Notes: generated by a model not told the origin, from the sequence alone. Counted from the stretch's first letter, positions 47,553 through 57,119 are shown. The stretch is 64,000 nucleotides of DNA from Pseudomonas sp. BGr12 (GCF_030272895.1 NZ_JALRNF010000004.1:1-64000), one strand, 5' to 3'. Program-made: numbers and translations.

Positions 47553-49175
47553 TCAGCGCGTTTGACCGGGGTGTCGGGCCGAGCGTCGGATCAGGCCGAT
47601 GACCGGCAACAGCCCGACCAGAATCAGCGTCAGGGCCGGCAGTGACGCCCGTGCCCACTCGCCTTCGCTGGTCATCTCGAACACCCGAACCGCCAGGGTG
47701 TCCCAGCCGAACGGGCGCATCAGCAGGGTTGCCGGCATTTCCTTGAGCACATCGACGAACACCAGCAAGGCGGCGCTCAACGCCCCCGGCACCAGCAGCG
47801 GTAGATACACCTTGAAAAACAATCTTGGGCCGCTGACGCCCAGGCTGCGAGAGGCTTCGGGCAACGACGGGCGAATCCGCCCCAGGCTGTTTTCCAGCGG
47901 TCCGTAGGCCACAGCGATGAAGCGCACCAGGTAGGCGAGCAGCAGCGCCGACAGGCTCCCCAGCAGCAACGGCCGGCCCGCGCCCCCCAGCCAGGTGGAT
48001 AGCGGTACCACCACCTGGTTGTCCAGGTAACTGAAGGCCAGCATGATCGATACCGCCAGCACCGAGCCCGGCAAGGCATACCCCAGGTTGGCCAGCCCGA
48101 CGCCGGCGCCGATGGCCGTGGTCGGCGCCTGGCGCCGGGCAAAGGCCAGCACCAGGGCGACACAAACGGTGATCAGCGCCGCCATCGCGCCCAGGTAGAG
48201 GGTATGCAGGATCAGGCTGGTGTAGCGCTCATCGAGATCGAAACGCCCCCGTTGCCAGAACCACACCAGCAGTTGCAGCACCGGGATGACGAAGGCGCAG
48301 GCGAACACCAGCAGGCACCAACCACTGGCCGCCCATGCCTTGACGCCGCGCAGGTGATACAGCGCCTTGCCCCGTGGCCGCTCGTTGCTGCTGCGCACCG
48401 CGCCACGGGCCCGGCGCTCGCCGTACAGCACCAGCATCACCACCAGCAGCAACAGGCTGGCCAACTGTGCGGCGCTGGACAGGCTGAAGAAGCCGTACCA
48501 GGTCTTGTAGATTGCGGTGGTGAAGGTGTCGAAGTTGAACACCGACACTGCCCCGAAGTCAGCCAGGGTTTCCATCAGGGCCAGGGCAACGCCGGCGCCG
48601 ATGGCCGGACGGGCCATCGGCAGCCCCACCCGCCAGAACGCCTGCAACGGTGAATGCCCCAGCACCCGCGCCGCTTCCATCAAGCCCTTGCCCTGGGCCA
48701 GGAAGGCGGTGCGCGCCAGCAGGTAGACATAGGGGTAGAACACCAGTACCAGCACGGTGATCACCCCGCCGGTGGAACGCACCCGGGGCAGGCGCATGGG
48801 CCCGAACCACTCGCGCAGCAGGCTTTGCACCGGGCCGGAAAAGTCCAGCAGGCCGACGAAGACGAACGCCAGCACATAGGCCGGAATGGCAAAGGGCAGC
48901 ATCAGTGCCCAGTCCAGCCAGCGCCGCCCGGGGAATTCGCAGAGGCTGGTAAGCCAGGCCAGGCTGACGCCCAGTACAGTGACGCCCACCCCGACACCGA
49001 CCACCAGGGTCAGGGTGTTGCCCAACAAGCGGCTCATCTGGGTATCGAGCAGGTGCGACCAGATCTGCGTGTCGACGGCCTGCCAGGACAGCAGCAGCAC
49101 GCTCAGGGGCAGCAGCACCAGGGCGGCGATGGTGTAGACCAGGGGATACCAGCGGCGTTGGGCGGGGTGAGCCAA
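47553..49175 (-). CDS. Ferric iron ABC transporter permease (FbpB/HitB/SfuB-like)
   Basis: A 540-residue duplicated permease with about twelve membrane helices and two EAA-type loops (EAARVLGHSPLQAFWRVGLP and EASRSLGVSGPRLFFKVYLP). Such one-chain permeases import Fe3+ released from chelators. It pairs with the binding protein encoded upstream on the same strand. No ATPase gene is adjacent, so the ATPase must be encoded elsewhere. A REP pair separates the two genes. Confidence 0.88.
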   Translation of the reverse strand: MAHPAQRRWYPLVYTIAALVLLPLSVLLLSWQAVDTQIWSHLLDTQMSRLLGNTLTLVVGVGVGVTVLGVSLAWLTSLCEFPGRRWLDWALMLPFAIPAYVLAFVFVGLLDFSGPVQSLLREWFGPMRLPRVRSTGGVITVLVLVFYPYVYLLARTAFLAQGKGLMEAARVLGHSPLQAFWRVGLPMARPAIGAGVALALMETLADFGAVSVFNFDTFTTAIYKTWYGFFSLSSAAQLASLLLLVVMLVLYGERRARGAVRSSNERPRGKALYHLRGVKAWAASGWCLLVFACAFVIPVLQLLVWFWQRGRFDLDERYTSLILHTLYLGAMAALITVCVALVLAFARRQAPTTAIGAGVGLANLGYALPGSVLAVSIMLAFSYLDNQVVVPLSTWLGGAGRPLLLGSLSALLLAYLVRFIAVAYGPLENSLGRIRPSLPEASRSLGVSGPRLFFKVYLPLLVPGALSAALLVFVDVLKEMPATLLMRPFGWDTLAVRVFEMTSEGEWARASLPALTLILVGLLPVIGLIRRSARHPGQTR

Positions 49176-49220
49176 AAGGAGGTTTCTCTAGCGGATTCGG
49201 TGACGACCGCTGTGCGGTCG

Positions 49221-49268
49221 ATCGCGGGGCAAGCCCGCTCCCACGGTAGGAGCGGGCTTGCCCCGCGA
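49221..49268. repeat. REP pair inside the iron transporter operon
   Basis: ATCGCGGGGCAAGCCCGCTC at 49221-49240 and the inverted GTAGGAGCGGGCTTGCCCCG at 49246-49265 lie almost back to back. Here the pair is between two genes of the same strand, where a hairpin could protect the upstream binding-protein mRNA from 3' decay. Confidence 0.92.
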
Positions 49269-49297
49269 AATGGCCACGGAAGGATAAAGCCTTGCGC

Positions 49298-50299
49298 TTA
49301 GTTCCAGCCAGCCCGATCCATCAGTTTGATGGCTTCTGCCTGACGCTTGCCGGCGATTTCAACCGGAATGGTGTCGGCCTTGAACGAGCCCCACGCGGCC
49401 ACTTCCTCGGAAGGCGCGACTTTCGGGTTGGCCGGGAACTCCTGGTTCACATCGGCGAAGAGTTTCTGTGCTTCTTCACCGGTCATCCACTCCACCAGCT
49501 TCGTGGCGGCTTCCGGATGCGGCGCGTATTTGGTCAGGCCGATACCCGAGAGATTGACGTGCACGCCACGGTCAGCCTGGTTGGGCCAGAACAGCTTGAC
49601 CGCAAGGTTCGGGTTTTCCTTGTGCAGACGACCGTAGTAGTAGGTGTTGACGATACCCACGTCGCACTGGCCGGCGTTGATGGCCTGCAGCAAGGCGGTG
49701 TCATCGGAGAACACATCGGTGGACAGGTTGTTGACCCAGCCCTTGATGATTTCCTCGGTCTTCTTCTCGCCATGGGTTTCGATCAGGGTGGCGGTCAGCG
49801 ACTGGTTGTAGACCTTCTTCGCGGTGCGCAGGCACAGGCGGCCTTCCCAGTTCTTGTCGGCCAGGGCTTCGTAGGTACTCAGTTCTTCCGGCTTGACCCG
49901 ATCGGTGGAGTAGGCAATGGTCCGCGCTCGCAGGCTCAGGCCGGTCCAGTCGTGGGACGAGGCGCGGTACTGCTTGGGAATGTTGGCATCGATCACGTCG
50001 GACTTGATCGGCTGCAGGATGCCCATCTGCTCGGCCTGCCAGAGGTTGCCGGCATCGACGGTCAGCAGCAGGTCGGCGGTGGCGTTCTGCCCTTCGGCCT
50101 TGATGCGCTGCATCAGCGGCGCTTCCTTGTCGGTGATGAACTTGATCTTGACCCCGGTCTTGGCGGTGTAGGCGTCGAACACCGGCTTGATCAACTCGTC
50201 GATGCGCGAGGAATACACCACCACTTCGTCCGCCGCCTGGGCGGTGCCGCCCAACAGGGTCAGAGCCAGGGCGGCCAATACGTGCTTGCGTGGCGACAT
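49298..50299 (-). CDS. Ferric iron ABC transporter periplasmic binding protein
   Basis: A 333-residue class of bacterial transferrin-like binding protein. The ATG at 50299 gives the signal peptide [20 protein letters not shown] (QA next) and a mature [20 protein letters not shown]. The conserved [13 protein letters not shown] contains the two Tyr that bind Fe3+ in FbpA/HitA homologues. A 25-bp palindrome lies upstream, possibly an iron-responsive operator. Confidence 0.88.
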   Translation of the reverse strand: MSPRKHVLAALALTLLGGTAQAADEVVVYSSRIDELIKPVFDAYTAKTGVKIKFITDKEAPLMQRIKAEGQNATADLLLTVDAGNLWQAEQMGILQPIKSDVIDANIPKQYRASSHDWTGLSLRARTIAYSTDRVKPEELSTYEALADKNWEGRLCLRTAKKVYNQSLTATLIETHGEKKTEEIIKGWVNNLSTDVFSDDTALLQAINAGQCDVGIVNTYYYGRLHKENPNLAVKLFWPNQADRGVHVNLSGIGLTKYAPHPEAATKLVEWMTGEEAQKLFADVNQEFPANPKVAPSEEVAAWGSFKADTIPVEIAGKRQAEAIKLMDRAGWN

Positions 50300-50327
50300 G
50301 GTGCAGTCCTCGGAGTTCAATAGAGGC

Positions 50328-50352
50328 GCAAATGGTAGTTAATCCCATTTGC
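50328..50352. promoter_or_regulatory. 25-bp palindrome upstream of the iron-binding protein gene
   Basis: GCAAATGG (50328-50335) and CCATTTGC (50345-50352) are perfect arms around TAGTTAATC, 29 bp before the ATG. The size and AT-rich centre resemble a Fur-type site, but the match to the GATAATGATAATCATTATC consensus is only partial. Confidence 0.55.
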
Positions 50353-50401
50353 CTTCTCAACCGAACTCACCAGCGAGGAGTTACCAGATGTTACGGTGCC
50401 T

Positions 50402-51625
50402 TCAGGCGCGCGCCAGATCCGGCAAGTCACCGCTCAAGCCCAGGGCCTGGCGGACGAACAGCGCCTTGGCTTCAGGCAGTTGCTCGACCCATTTCAGCCC
50501 GCTGTTGCGCAGCCAGCGCAGCGGCAGCGGATCGGCCTGGAACAGGCGCTGGAAGCCTTCCATGGCCGCCATCAGGGCCAGGTTGTGCGGCATGCGCCGG
50601 CGCTCGTAGCGACTCAGCACACGCACATCGGCCAGGCGCTCGCCACGCTCATAGGCATGCTGCAGCTCTTCGGCCAGCACGGCGGCATCGAGAAAGCCCA
50701 GGTTGACGCCCTGTCCGGCCAGCGGGTGAATGGTATGGGCCGCATCGCCGATCAGCGCCAGGCCTTCGGCCACGTAGCGCTTGGCATGACGCTGGCGCAG
50801 CGGCACACAGAGCCGTGGGTCGGCCTGCAGCACGCTGCCCAGACGGCCTTCGAAGGCGCGTTCGAGTTCGCTGCAAAACGCCTGGTCATCCAGTGTCATC
50901 AGGCGCTCGGCCTGCTCGGGGGTGGTGGACCAGACGATCGAGCACCAGTCCTGCCGGCCGTCGCGCAACAGCGGCAGGAAGGCCAGGGGACCGTCATCGG
51001 TGAAACGCTGCCAGGCCGTAGCCTGGTGCGCTTGGGCACAGCGAACGCTGGTGACGATGGCGTGGTGCAGGTAATCCCATTCGCGGGTTTCGCAGCCGGT
51101 CAGGTGGCGCACGGCCGAGTTTGCCCCGTCGGCGGCGATCACCAGGGGCGCACGCAAGGTGCGACCGTCGGCCAGGGTCAGCAGCCATTCATCACCGGAG
51201 CGGCGCATCTGCTCCAGGCGGGCATTGGCCAGCAAGCCGACTTCGCTGTCGTGCAGGCGCTCCAGCAGGCCATCCTGGATGACCTTGTTCTCGACGATAT
51301 GCCCCAGCACCTCGGCATGCACACTGGCCGCCGAGAAATGGATCTGGCCGGTGCCGCTGCCGTCCCACACACGCATGTCCGAGTAGGGACTCAGGCGCCG
51401 CTCGCTGATCCCCTGCCAGGCGCCCAGGCGTTCGAGAATGCGCTGGCTGGCCATCGACAGGGCACTGACCCGTGGCTCGAAGGCGGCCTGGTCATCGAAC
51501 GACTTGACCGACAGCGGGCTGCCGTCGAGCAGGAGAATTTCCAGGCCGCTGTGCTGCAACGCCAGGGCCAGGGCGCTGCCGACCATACCGGCACCGACAA
51601 TCAACAGATCTGCGCGCATTTCCAT
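50402..51625 (-). CDS. UbiH/UbiI-family FAD-dependent monooxygenase (VisC-like)
   Basis: A 407-residue flavin hydroxylase of ubiquinone synthesis. The FAD fold LLIVGAGMVGSALALALQHS opens the protein, FEPRVSALSMASQRIL is the family motif, and LIGDAAHTIHPLAGQGVNLG binds the ribityl chain. By position and type it probably performs C5 hydroxylation (UbiI role), with ubiH three genes away. An internal ATG at 51619 is an equal start option. Tight spacing places it last in the pepP-ubiH operon. Confidence 0.86.
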   Translation of the reverse strand: MEMRADLLIVGAGMVGSALALALQHSGLEILLLDGSPLSVKSFDDQAAFEPRVSALSMASQRILERLGAWQGISERRLSPYSDMRVWDGSGTGQIHFSAASVHAEVLGHIVENKVIQDGLLERLHDSEVGLLANARLEQMRRSGDEWLLTLADGRTLRAPLVIAADGANSAVRHLTGCETREWDYLHHAIVTSVRCAQAHQATAWQRFTDDGPLAFLPLLRDGRQDWCSIVWSTTPEQAERLMTLDDQAFCSELERAFEGRLGSVLQADPRLCVPLRQRHAKRYVAEGLALIGDAAHTIHPLAGQGVNLGFLDAAVLAEELQHAYERGERLADVRVLSRYERRRMPHNLALMAAMEGFQRLFQADPLPLRWLRNSGLKWVEQLPEAKALFVRQALGLSGDLPDLARA

Positions 51626-51628
51626 GCC

Positions 51629-52111
51629 TTAAGCCTGTCTCGCTTGCGGCTTGAGCCGCACGTAAAGGGTTTTGTCGACCCGCGCCACCAGCTCGCCGGC
51701 AGCGTCACGGATATCGACCTGAAGTCGTGGCAGGTATTTCTTGCCGCCTGCGGTGTGCTCGCGAATCTCGGCCAGCAGCCCGTCGTCGATGCGAAGCTCG
51801 GCGAACACCGGCCCCTTGCCCGGGGAAATGAAATCGATGCTGGCGGCCTTGTCCCAGACGATGTACTCACGCCCCAGCAGCTCCATCAGCATCAGCATGT
51901 AGAACGGATCGACCATCGAATACAGGCTGCCGCCGAACTGGGTGCCGACAAAGTTGCGATTGAACCCGTGCAGCCCCATGCGCACCTTGATCTGGCGCAG
52001 GTCCGGGCTGATGCTTTGCACGCGGATAGCGGCGCCCAGGTACGGCGGATAGAGATTCAGTCGCCAGCGCAGCAGGCGCGCGCGCCACGCCAGTTTTCGC
52101 GGGTCGCTCAT
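51629..52111 (-). CDS. DUF4442 hotdog-fold thioesterase-like protein
   Basis: A 160-residue protein. The ATG at 52111 (MSDPRKLAWRARLLRWRLNL) is almost contiguous with the ubiH stop. FVGTQFGGSLYSMVDPFYML resembles hotdog-fold thioesterases of the DUF4442 group. No clear catalytic residue can be named. Its place between two ubiquinone hydroxylase genes hints at a link with acyl or quinone metabolism, but this is inference. Confidence 0.78.
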   Translation of the reverse strand: MSDPRKLAWRARLLRWRLNLYPPYLGAAIRVQSISPDLRQIKVRMGLHGFNRNFVGTQFGGSLYSMVDPFYMLMLMELLGREYIVWDKAASIDFISPGKGPVFAELRIDDGLLAEIREHTAGGKKYLPRLQVDIRDAAGELVARVDKTLYVRLKPQARQA

Positions 52112-52112
52112 G

Positions 52113-53306
52113 TCAGCTCCGCGGGTCCGGGCGCGTTCCCAGGCCCATGGCCTGACGGGCGAACCAGCGCTTGGCCGGTGGCAGCAGGTCAAGGCCGAGC
52201 AAGCCCAGGTTGCGCCCGGTGGCGACCAGCGGCTGCGCATTGCCGAACAGGCGGGTGACGCGGTCGGAGAAGCCCACGGTCAGGTCCTGGTCCAGGCGCT
52301 GGCGCTCGCGATAGGCCTGCAGGGTGGCAAAGTCGCCCGGCACGGCGGGACCGGCCAGCAAGCCTTCAGCCAGCGCCTGGACATCGCGCAGGGACAGGTT
52401 GAAGCCCTGCCCGGCGATCGGGTGCAGGCTGTGCGCGGCATTGCCCAGCACCACCAGGTGCGAACGCACCTGCTCCTGGGCCTCGATCAGCGACAACGGA
52501 TACAGGTGCCGGGCACCGACCTGGCGCAAGGCGCCCAGGCGATAGCCGAACACGTCCTGCAACTCGCTGAGGAAGCTGCGCTCATCCAGCTCGGCCAGGC
52601 GCTTGGCGTCCATCCCGGCACGGGTCCAGACCAGCGCGCAGCGGTTCTCCGGCAAGGGCAGCAAGGCCATGGGGCCGTCATCGGTGAAGCGTTCGAACGC
52701 CTGCCCGCGATGGGCCTCGCTCGGGGTGATGTTGGCGATCAGCGCGCTCTGGTTGTAGGGCCGCTGGCTGACATGGATGCCCAATTGCTCGCGCAAGCCG
52801 GACCGACCACCGTCGGCCAGCACCGCCAGATCGCATTCAAGGGTAGTGTCGTCGTTGAGCGACAGGCGATAGCCGTCCTCCAGTGCCTGCATGGCCGTGA
52901 CTTCCGCCGGGCAGCGCCAGCTCACCACCTCGGCATCCAGGCCTTTCCACAGGCACTGGCCGAGCCAGGCGTTTTCCACCACATAGCCCAGGGCCGGCAC
53001 CCCCTCCTCCAGCGCATCCAGGCGGGTGGCGCCAAAACGGCCACGGTCGGACACCTGGATCTGCGAGATCGGCTCAGCGCGGCGGCTGATCTGCTGCCAC
53101 AGGCCCAGACGCTCGTAGATCTGCCGGGTACCAAAGGACAAGGCCGACGAACGCGCGTCGTAGCTTGGCTGGTAACTGTCACCCGGGGCAAAGGGTTCGA
53201 TCAGCAGGATCTTCCAGCCACGGGCCTTGGCGCCCGCCTGCAAGGCCAGCGCCAGGCTGGCGCCGACCAGGCCGCCGCCGATGATTGCCAGATTGACCCG
53301 GTTCAT
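52113..53306 (-). CDS. ubiH: 2-octaprenyl-6-methoxyphenol hydroxylase UbiH
   Basis: A 397-residue FAD monooxygenase acting on the C4 or C6 position in ubiquinone synthesis. Seen are LAIIGGGLVGASLALALQAG, DARSSALSFGTRQIYERLGL and the LGNAAHSLHPIAGQGFNLSL ribityl motif, which has Asn where most relatives have Asp, as in E. coli UbiH. Its start overlaps the pepP stop by 4 bp. Confidence 0.92.
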   Translation of the reverse strand: MNRVNLAIIGGGLVGASLALALQAGAKARGWKILLIEPFAPGDSYQPSYDARSSALSFGTRQIYERLGLWQQISRRAEPISQIQVSDRGRFGATRLDALEEGVPALGYVVENAWLGQCLWKGLDAEVVSWRCPAEVTAMQALEDGYRLSLNDDTTLECDLAVLADGGRSGLREQLGIHVSQRPYNQSALIANITPSEAHRGQAFERFTDDGPMALLPLPENRCALVWTRAGMDAKRLAELDERSFLSELQDVFGYRLGALRQVGARHLYPLSLIEAQEQVRSHLVVLGNAAHSLHPIAGQGFNLSLRDVQALAEGLLAGPAVPGDFATLQAYRERQRLDQDLTVGFSDRVTRLFGNAQPLVATGRNLGLLGLDLLPPAKRWFARQAMGLGTRPDPRS

Positions 53307-54637
53307 GCCGCGTCACTGCGCGCGGCAGCCATCAAGGCCTCGATTTCGGCGACCGTCTTCGGCACGCCCGACGTCAGGATTTCACAGCCCTGCCTGGTTA
53401 CCACTACGTCATCCTCGATACGTACACCAATGCCGCGCCACTTCTTGGCAACGCTTGAATTGTCGGCACCGATATAGATGCCCGGCTCGACCGTCAGCGC
53501 CATGCCCGGTTCGAGCACCCGCCACTGGCCACCGACCTTGTACTCGCCGACATCGTGCACATCCATGCCCAGCCAGTGTCCGGCACGGTGCATGTAGAAC
53601 GCTCGATAGGCTTCGCTGTCGATCAGTTCCTGGACATCGCCCTCAAGCAGGCCCAGTTCCACCAGCCCCTCGGTGATCACCCGCACCGTCGCCTCATGGG
53701 CGTGGTTCCAGTGCCTGCCCGGTGCGATCGCGGCAAAAGCCGCTTCCTGGGCCTTGAGCACCAGTTCGTAGATTGCCTTCTGCTCCGGCGAAAACCGCCC
53801 GCTGACCGGAAAGGTGCGGGTGATGTCGCTGGCGTAGCAGTCGATCTCGCAACCGGCGTCGATCAGCACCAGGTCACCGTCCTTGAGCAGCGCGTCGTTC
53901 TCCTGGTAGTGCAGGATGCAGCTGTTGCGCCCGGCCGCGACGATCGAGCCGTAGGCCGGCATCTTCGCCCCGCCCTTGCGGAACTCGTAGTCCAGTTCGG
54001 CTTCCAGGCTGTATTCGCGCAGGCCGGCACGGCAGGCCTGCATGGCGCGCACATGGGCACGGGCGGAAATCGCCGCGGCCTCGCGCATCACCTTCACTTC
54101 CGCTGCCGATTTATACAGGCGCATGTCGTGCAGCAGGTGATCCAGGGCAACGAATTCGTTCGGCGGCTGGGCGCCCAGGCGCGCCTTGGAGCGGATCACG
54201 TTGATCCAGTCCATCAGGTGGCGATCGAATTCCGGGTTGCTGCCCATGGCCGAATAGACCCGGTCACGGCCCTCGATCAGGCCGGGCAGGATGTCGTCGA
54301 TATCGGTGATGGGAAAGGCATCGTCGGCGCCATAGTCGCGGATCGCGCCTTCCTGGCCGGCGCGCAGGCCATCCCAGAGCTCGCGCTCCGGGTTGCGCTC
54401 GCGGCAGAACAGTACATATTCGCCATGCTCGCGTCCGGGGATCAGGGCGATCACCGCTTCCGGCTCGGGGAAGCCGCTCAGGTACTGGAAGTCGCTGTCC
54501 TGGCGGTACACATGCTCGACGTCGCGGTTGCGGATGGCAACCGCGGCGGCGGGCAGGATGGCGATGCTGTTGGGTTCCATCTGCGCCATCAGCGCCTTGC
54601 GTCGACGGGCGTACTCCGACTTGGGGATGTGGCTCAT
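53303..54637 (-). CDS. pepP: Xaa-Pro aminopeptidase
   Basis: A 444-residue M24B metallopeptidase that removes an N-terminal residue before proline. The ATG at 54637 (MSHIPKSEYARRRKALMAQM) is standard. Metal ligands are in LVLIDAGCEIDCYASDITRT, HRAGHWLGMDVHD, ALTVEPGIYI and VRIEDDVVVT. It is the second gene of the ygfB-pepP-ubiH operon, as in E. coli. Confidence 0.95.
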   Translation of the reverse strand: MSHIPKSEYARRRKALMAQMEPNSIAILPAAAVAIRNRDVEHVYRQDSDFQYLSGFPEPEAVIALIPGREHGEYVLFCRERNPERELWDGLRAGQEGAIRDYGADDAFPITDIDDILPGLIEGRDRVYSAMGSNPEFDRHLMDWINVIRSKARLGAQPPNEFVALDHLLHDMRLYKSAAEVKVMREAAAISARAHVRAMQACRAGLREYSLEAELDYEFRKGGAKMPAYGSIVAAGRNSCILHYQENDALLKDGDLVLIDAGCEIDCYASDITRTFPVSGRFSPEQKAIYELVLKAQEAAFAAIAPGRHWNHAHEATVRVITEGLVELGLLEGDVQELIDSEAYRAFYMHRAGHWLGMDVHDVGEYKVGGQWRVLEPGMALTVEPGIYIGADNSSVAKKWRGIGVRIEDDVVVTRQGCEILTSGVPKTVAEIEALMAAARSDAA

Positions 54638-54660
54638 GGGCAGTGGCAGTCCCTGATTGA

Positions 54661-55215
54661 TCAGTGCAGCGAAGGTTTGGACGCAGGTGCGGCCGGCTTG
54701 GCCAGCTCCGTGAAGAGCAGCAACGGCGCGACACGCAGGTACTCCATGACTTCCATGTAGTCGTTCTCGCCGTCCTCGGACTCTTCCAGAGCGTCCTGGA
54801 CCTGGGAGATGGCAACCAGGTCGTTGAGCACGTCCTTGGCGTCGGCGCTCAGTTCCAGGCCGCCGGCGTTCTGGCCGAAACCGGTGAGGAACCCCTGGCA
54901 CCACTGGCCCAGGGCTGCAGCGCGCTCGGTCAGCGGCGCGTCGTCGCCCGGCAGCAGCAGCACGATGGTGATGTCTTCACCGGACAGTTCACCCTTGACC
55001 ATCTCCTGCAGGCCGATCAAAGCGTTACGAACGTTGTCCGAAGGCTCGACCTCCAGCGCATTGGCGGCATCGGCCAGCCAGCCGTCGGCGTCGAAGCCGG
55101 CGCCAGCGCAGCTACGACCGAGCAGCAAGCCGTGCAGTTCGGCAGGAGAAACAGGGTGCCCGTTGCTGCTGAGCAAGGTGGCGAAGGCGGTGTACGGCGA
55201 ATTGGTATTGGACAT
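54661..55215 (-). CDS. ygfB: YgfB/UPF0149 family protein
   Basis: A 184-residue acidic helical protein. The start [20 protein letters not shown] is followed by the family segment [20 protein letters not shown] and [20 protein letters not shown]. It leads the operon with pepP and ubiH. In P. aeruginosa, YgfB has been tied to control of beta-lactamase through AmpDh3; whether this holds here is unknown. Confidence 0.9.
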   Translation of the reverse strand: MSNTNSPYTAFATLLSSNGHPVSPAELHGLLLGRSCAGAGFDADGWLADAANALEVEPSDNVRNALIGLQEMVKGELSGEDITIVLLLPGDDAPLTERAAALGQWCQGFLTGFGQNAGGLELSADAKDVLNDLVAISQVQDALEESEDGENDYMEVMEYLRVAPLLLFTELAKPAAPASKPSLH

Positions 55216-55367
55216 GGGCAACTAGGCGCCAGGCGGCGCAATGACTAGAATGAAGACCTTGTATCCTAGCACCGGCAGGCGCGCCAAGACCATCGACGCG
55301 GCCAATTCGGGGCAGACCGGGGCATAATCCGGGCAACCACACGCCAGACCGAATCGAGTGGCAACCA

Positions 55368-55577
55368 ATGCAAGAGAACGATCTGCAAACGCTGATGGGC
55401 CGATTCGAACTGCTGATTGAGCGAGTCGAGCAACTAAAACGGCAAAATGCACTCCTACAGACACAGGAAAAGTCCTGGCGTGAGGAGCGCGCCCACCTCA
55501 TCGAAAAAAACGAAATCGCCCGGCGTAAGGTCGAATCGATGATTTCGCGGCTCAAGGCCCTGGAGCAAGACTCATGA
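55368..55577 (+). CDS. Small coiled-coil protein (TIGR02449, ZapB/SlyX-like)
   Basis: A 69-residue protein that is almost one continuous coiled coil (LQTLMGRFELLIERVEQLKR, then QNALLQTQEKSWREERAHLI). It overlaps zapA by 4 bp (ATGA), and that coupling suggests a role at the division ring. It is divergent from ygfB. Confidence 0.85.
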   Translation: MQENDLQTLMGRFELLIERVEQLKRQNALLQTQEKSWREERAHLIEKNEIARRKVESMISRLKALEQDS

Positions 55578-55891
55578 GTTCAAGCAATAGCGTCACCGTT
55601 CAGATCCTCGACAAGGAATATTCGATCATCTGCCCACCGGAAGAGCGTAGCAACCTGATCAGCGCCGCTCGTTACCTGGACGGCAAGATGCGTGAGATTC
55701 GCAGCGGCGGCAAAGTGATCGGCGCCGACCGCATTGCCGTGATGGCCGCGCTGAACATCACTCACGACCTGCTGCACAAGCAGGATCGCCCGGAAGTACC
55801 GGCCAGTGGAGCGACCCGCGAACAGGTGCGCGACCTGCTCGAACGTGTCGACCAGGCCCTTGCCGACGATGCGGATTCAAAAACCAGTTGA
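55574..55891 (+). CDS. zapA: Cell division protein ZapA
   Basis: A 105-residue FtsZ-associated protein that bundles FtsZ filaments. VQILDKEYSIICPPEERSNL starts the head domain, followed by AARYLDGKMREIRSGGKVIG and a helical tail. It is cotranscribed with the coiled-coil gene and followed by the 6S RNA gene. Confidence 0.94.
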   Translation: MSSSNSVTVQILDKEYSIICPPEERSNLISAARYLDGKMREIRSGGKVIGADRIAVMAALNITHDLLHKQDRPEVPASGATREQVRDLLERVDQALADDADSKTS

Positions 55892-55904
55892 GTTTCAGTA
55901 TACT
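55876..55904 (+). promoter_or_regulatory. Sigma-70 promoter of 6S RNA
   Basis: TTCAAA (55876-55881) and TATACT (55899-55904) are spaced by 17 bp; a start at about 55911 fits the mature 5' end. The -35 box lies inside the zapA coding region. Confidence 0.65.
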
Positions 55905-55910
55905 GGCGCC

Positions 55911-56090
55911 ACTCCCTGGAGTGCTTGCCAGTCGGTCATGTCCCTGAGCCGATACGCACAACCACGGGGGTTGCACGTTGGGGCCGGTGTGCATGTCCGC
56001 TTGACGGAAAGCCTTAACGCCTCCTGCAATCTCCACCTTGAACTTTCGGGTTCAAGGGCTACACCGACAGCGGTTCGTCGGGGAGCCTGA
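55911..56090 (+). ncRNA. ssrS: 6S RNA
   Basis: A roughly 180-nt RNA that binds RNA polymerase-sigma-70 holoenzyme as a promoter mimic. It lies between zapA and the cyclo-ligase gene, the standard location. The 5' CTCCCTGG pairs with the 3' GGGAG. GCCAGTCGGTCATGTCCCTG near the 5' end and TTGAACTTTCGGGTTCAAGG near the 3' end match pseudomonad 6S. Exact ends are estimates. Confidence 0.92.
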
Positions 56091-56168
56091 ATTATCCTTG
56101 CCTGCGCCATCCTGCGGGCAATCGAGCTGTCGCCCCAGCGCGACAGCCTCTCTGGGAACGCCCGTGCC

Positions 56169-56777
56169 ATGACCGACACCGCGCTGCTCACCCGCCCCCA
56201 ACTCCGTCGCCTGTTACGTGATGCCCGCCGAGCACTGAGCCCGGCCCAGCAGCGTCAGGCTGCGCAAGGCCTGTACCGGCAACTGGCCCAGCATCCGCTG
56301 TTCCGCCGCGCCCGCCACATCGCCCTGTACCTGCCCAACGACTGCGAGATCGACCCGCGCCTGTTGCTGCGCGAGGCCCAGCGCCGGGGCAAGCGCACCT
56401 ACCTGCCGGTACTGCACGCCTGGCCGAAAAGCAAAATGGTTTTCCAGCGCATCGAACACGGAGAGAAGCTGCGCCCCAACCGCTTTCGCATTCCCGAGCC
56501 GCACATCAGCCTGGCCCGGCAACGGCCTATCTGGGCGCTGGACCTGATCCTGCTGCCGCTGGTGGGATTTGACGAAGTGGGCGGCCGATTGGGCATGGGC
56601 GGCGGCTTCTATGACCGCAGCCTGGCCTATCAAGCACGCCGCAAGGCCTGGAAAAAGCCCTTGCTGCTGGGGCTGGCCCATGAATGCCAGAAGGTCGAAC
56701 GACTGGCCCAGGCCAGTTGGGACGTGCCGCTACAAGGGACGGTCTCGGACCGTGGCTGGTACCTGGCGCCTGCTTGA
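56169..56777 (+). CDS. ygfA: 5-formyltetrahydrofolate cyclo-ligase
   Basis: Converts 5-formyl-THF to 5,10-methenyl-THF with ATP. The 202-residue protein has the RRLLRDARRALSPAQQRQAA start, IALYLPNDCEIDP, and the nucleotide-binding LLPLVGFDEVGGRLGMGGGF followed by YDR. It lies directly after ssrS, an arrangement conserved in gamma-proteobacteria. Confidence 0.93.
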   Translation: MTDTALLTRPQLRRLLRDARRALSPAQQRQAAQGLYRQLAQHPLFRRARHIALYLPNDCEIDPRLLLREAQRRGKRTYLPVLHAWPKSKMVFQRIEHGEKLRPNRFRIPEPHISLARQRPIWALDLILLPLVGFDEVGGRLGMGGGFYDRSLAYQARRKAWKKPLLLGLAHECQKVERLAQASWDVPLQGTVSDRGWYLAPA

Positions 56778-56793
56778 GGCGCCAGCAAGGCGA

Positions 56794-56937
56794 TCAACGC
56801 TGTTGTTGCGGATTGACCGGCATTTCGTAGGGGGCGTCGAGCTTGCGCTCCCAGAGGCTTTGCGCATAACCGGTGGTGACAACACCCAGACCGAACAAAA
56901 ATACCAAAATCCAGAGCAGGTCCGGTTTGCGATTCAT
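56794..56937 (-). CDS. 47-residue single-pass membrane protein
   Basis: The ATG at 56937 opens MNRKPDLLWILVFLFGLGVV, a membrane helix at about residues 7-25, followed by a short polar tail ending PVNPQQQR. No homologue is known to me by name; such small proteins recur at this place in pseudomonads. It runs opposite to both neighbours, with no clear Shine-Dalgarno. Reading-frame integrity and membrane character support it. Confidence 0.65.
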   Translation of the reverse strand: MNRKPDLLWILVFLFGLGVVTTGYAQSLWERKLDAPYEMPVNPQQQR

Positions 56938-57119
56938 CGATTGCCCCCCTCAGGCAAACTGATCACGTTGTCAGCAACGTTTATTTAGTGGTTGCAACAG
57001 CGCCAAGCGTAAAATTTGGCGCATTCTCCGACAACGCGCGTCGACACGCAAACCTTGGCGCCAACCGACTGTCGGTTTCATGCAACAGGTTATTTCGAAC
57101 TTTGCCAGGAGCAGCACCC

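Noticed and set aside
55895..56191. 98-codon minus-strand frame over the 6S RNA
   Set aside because: It overlaps the conserved ssrS structure and has no protein features.
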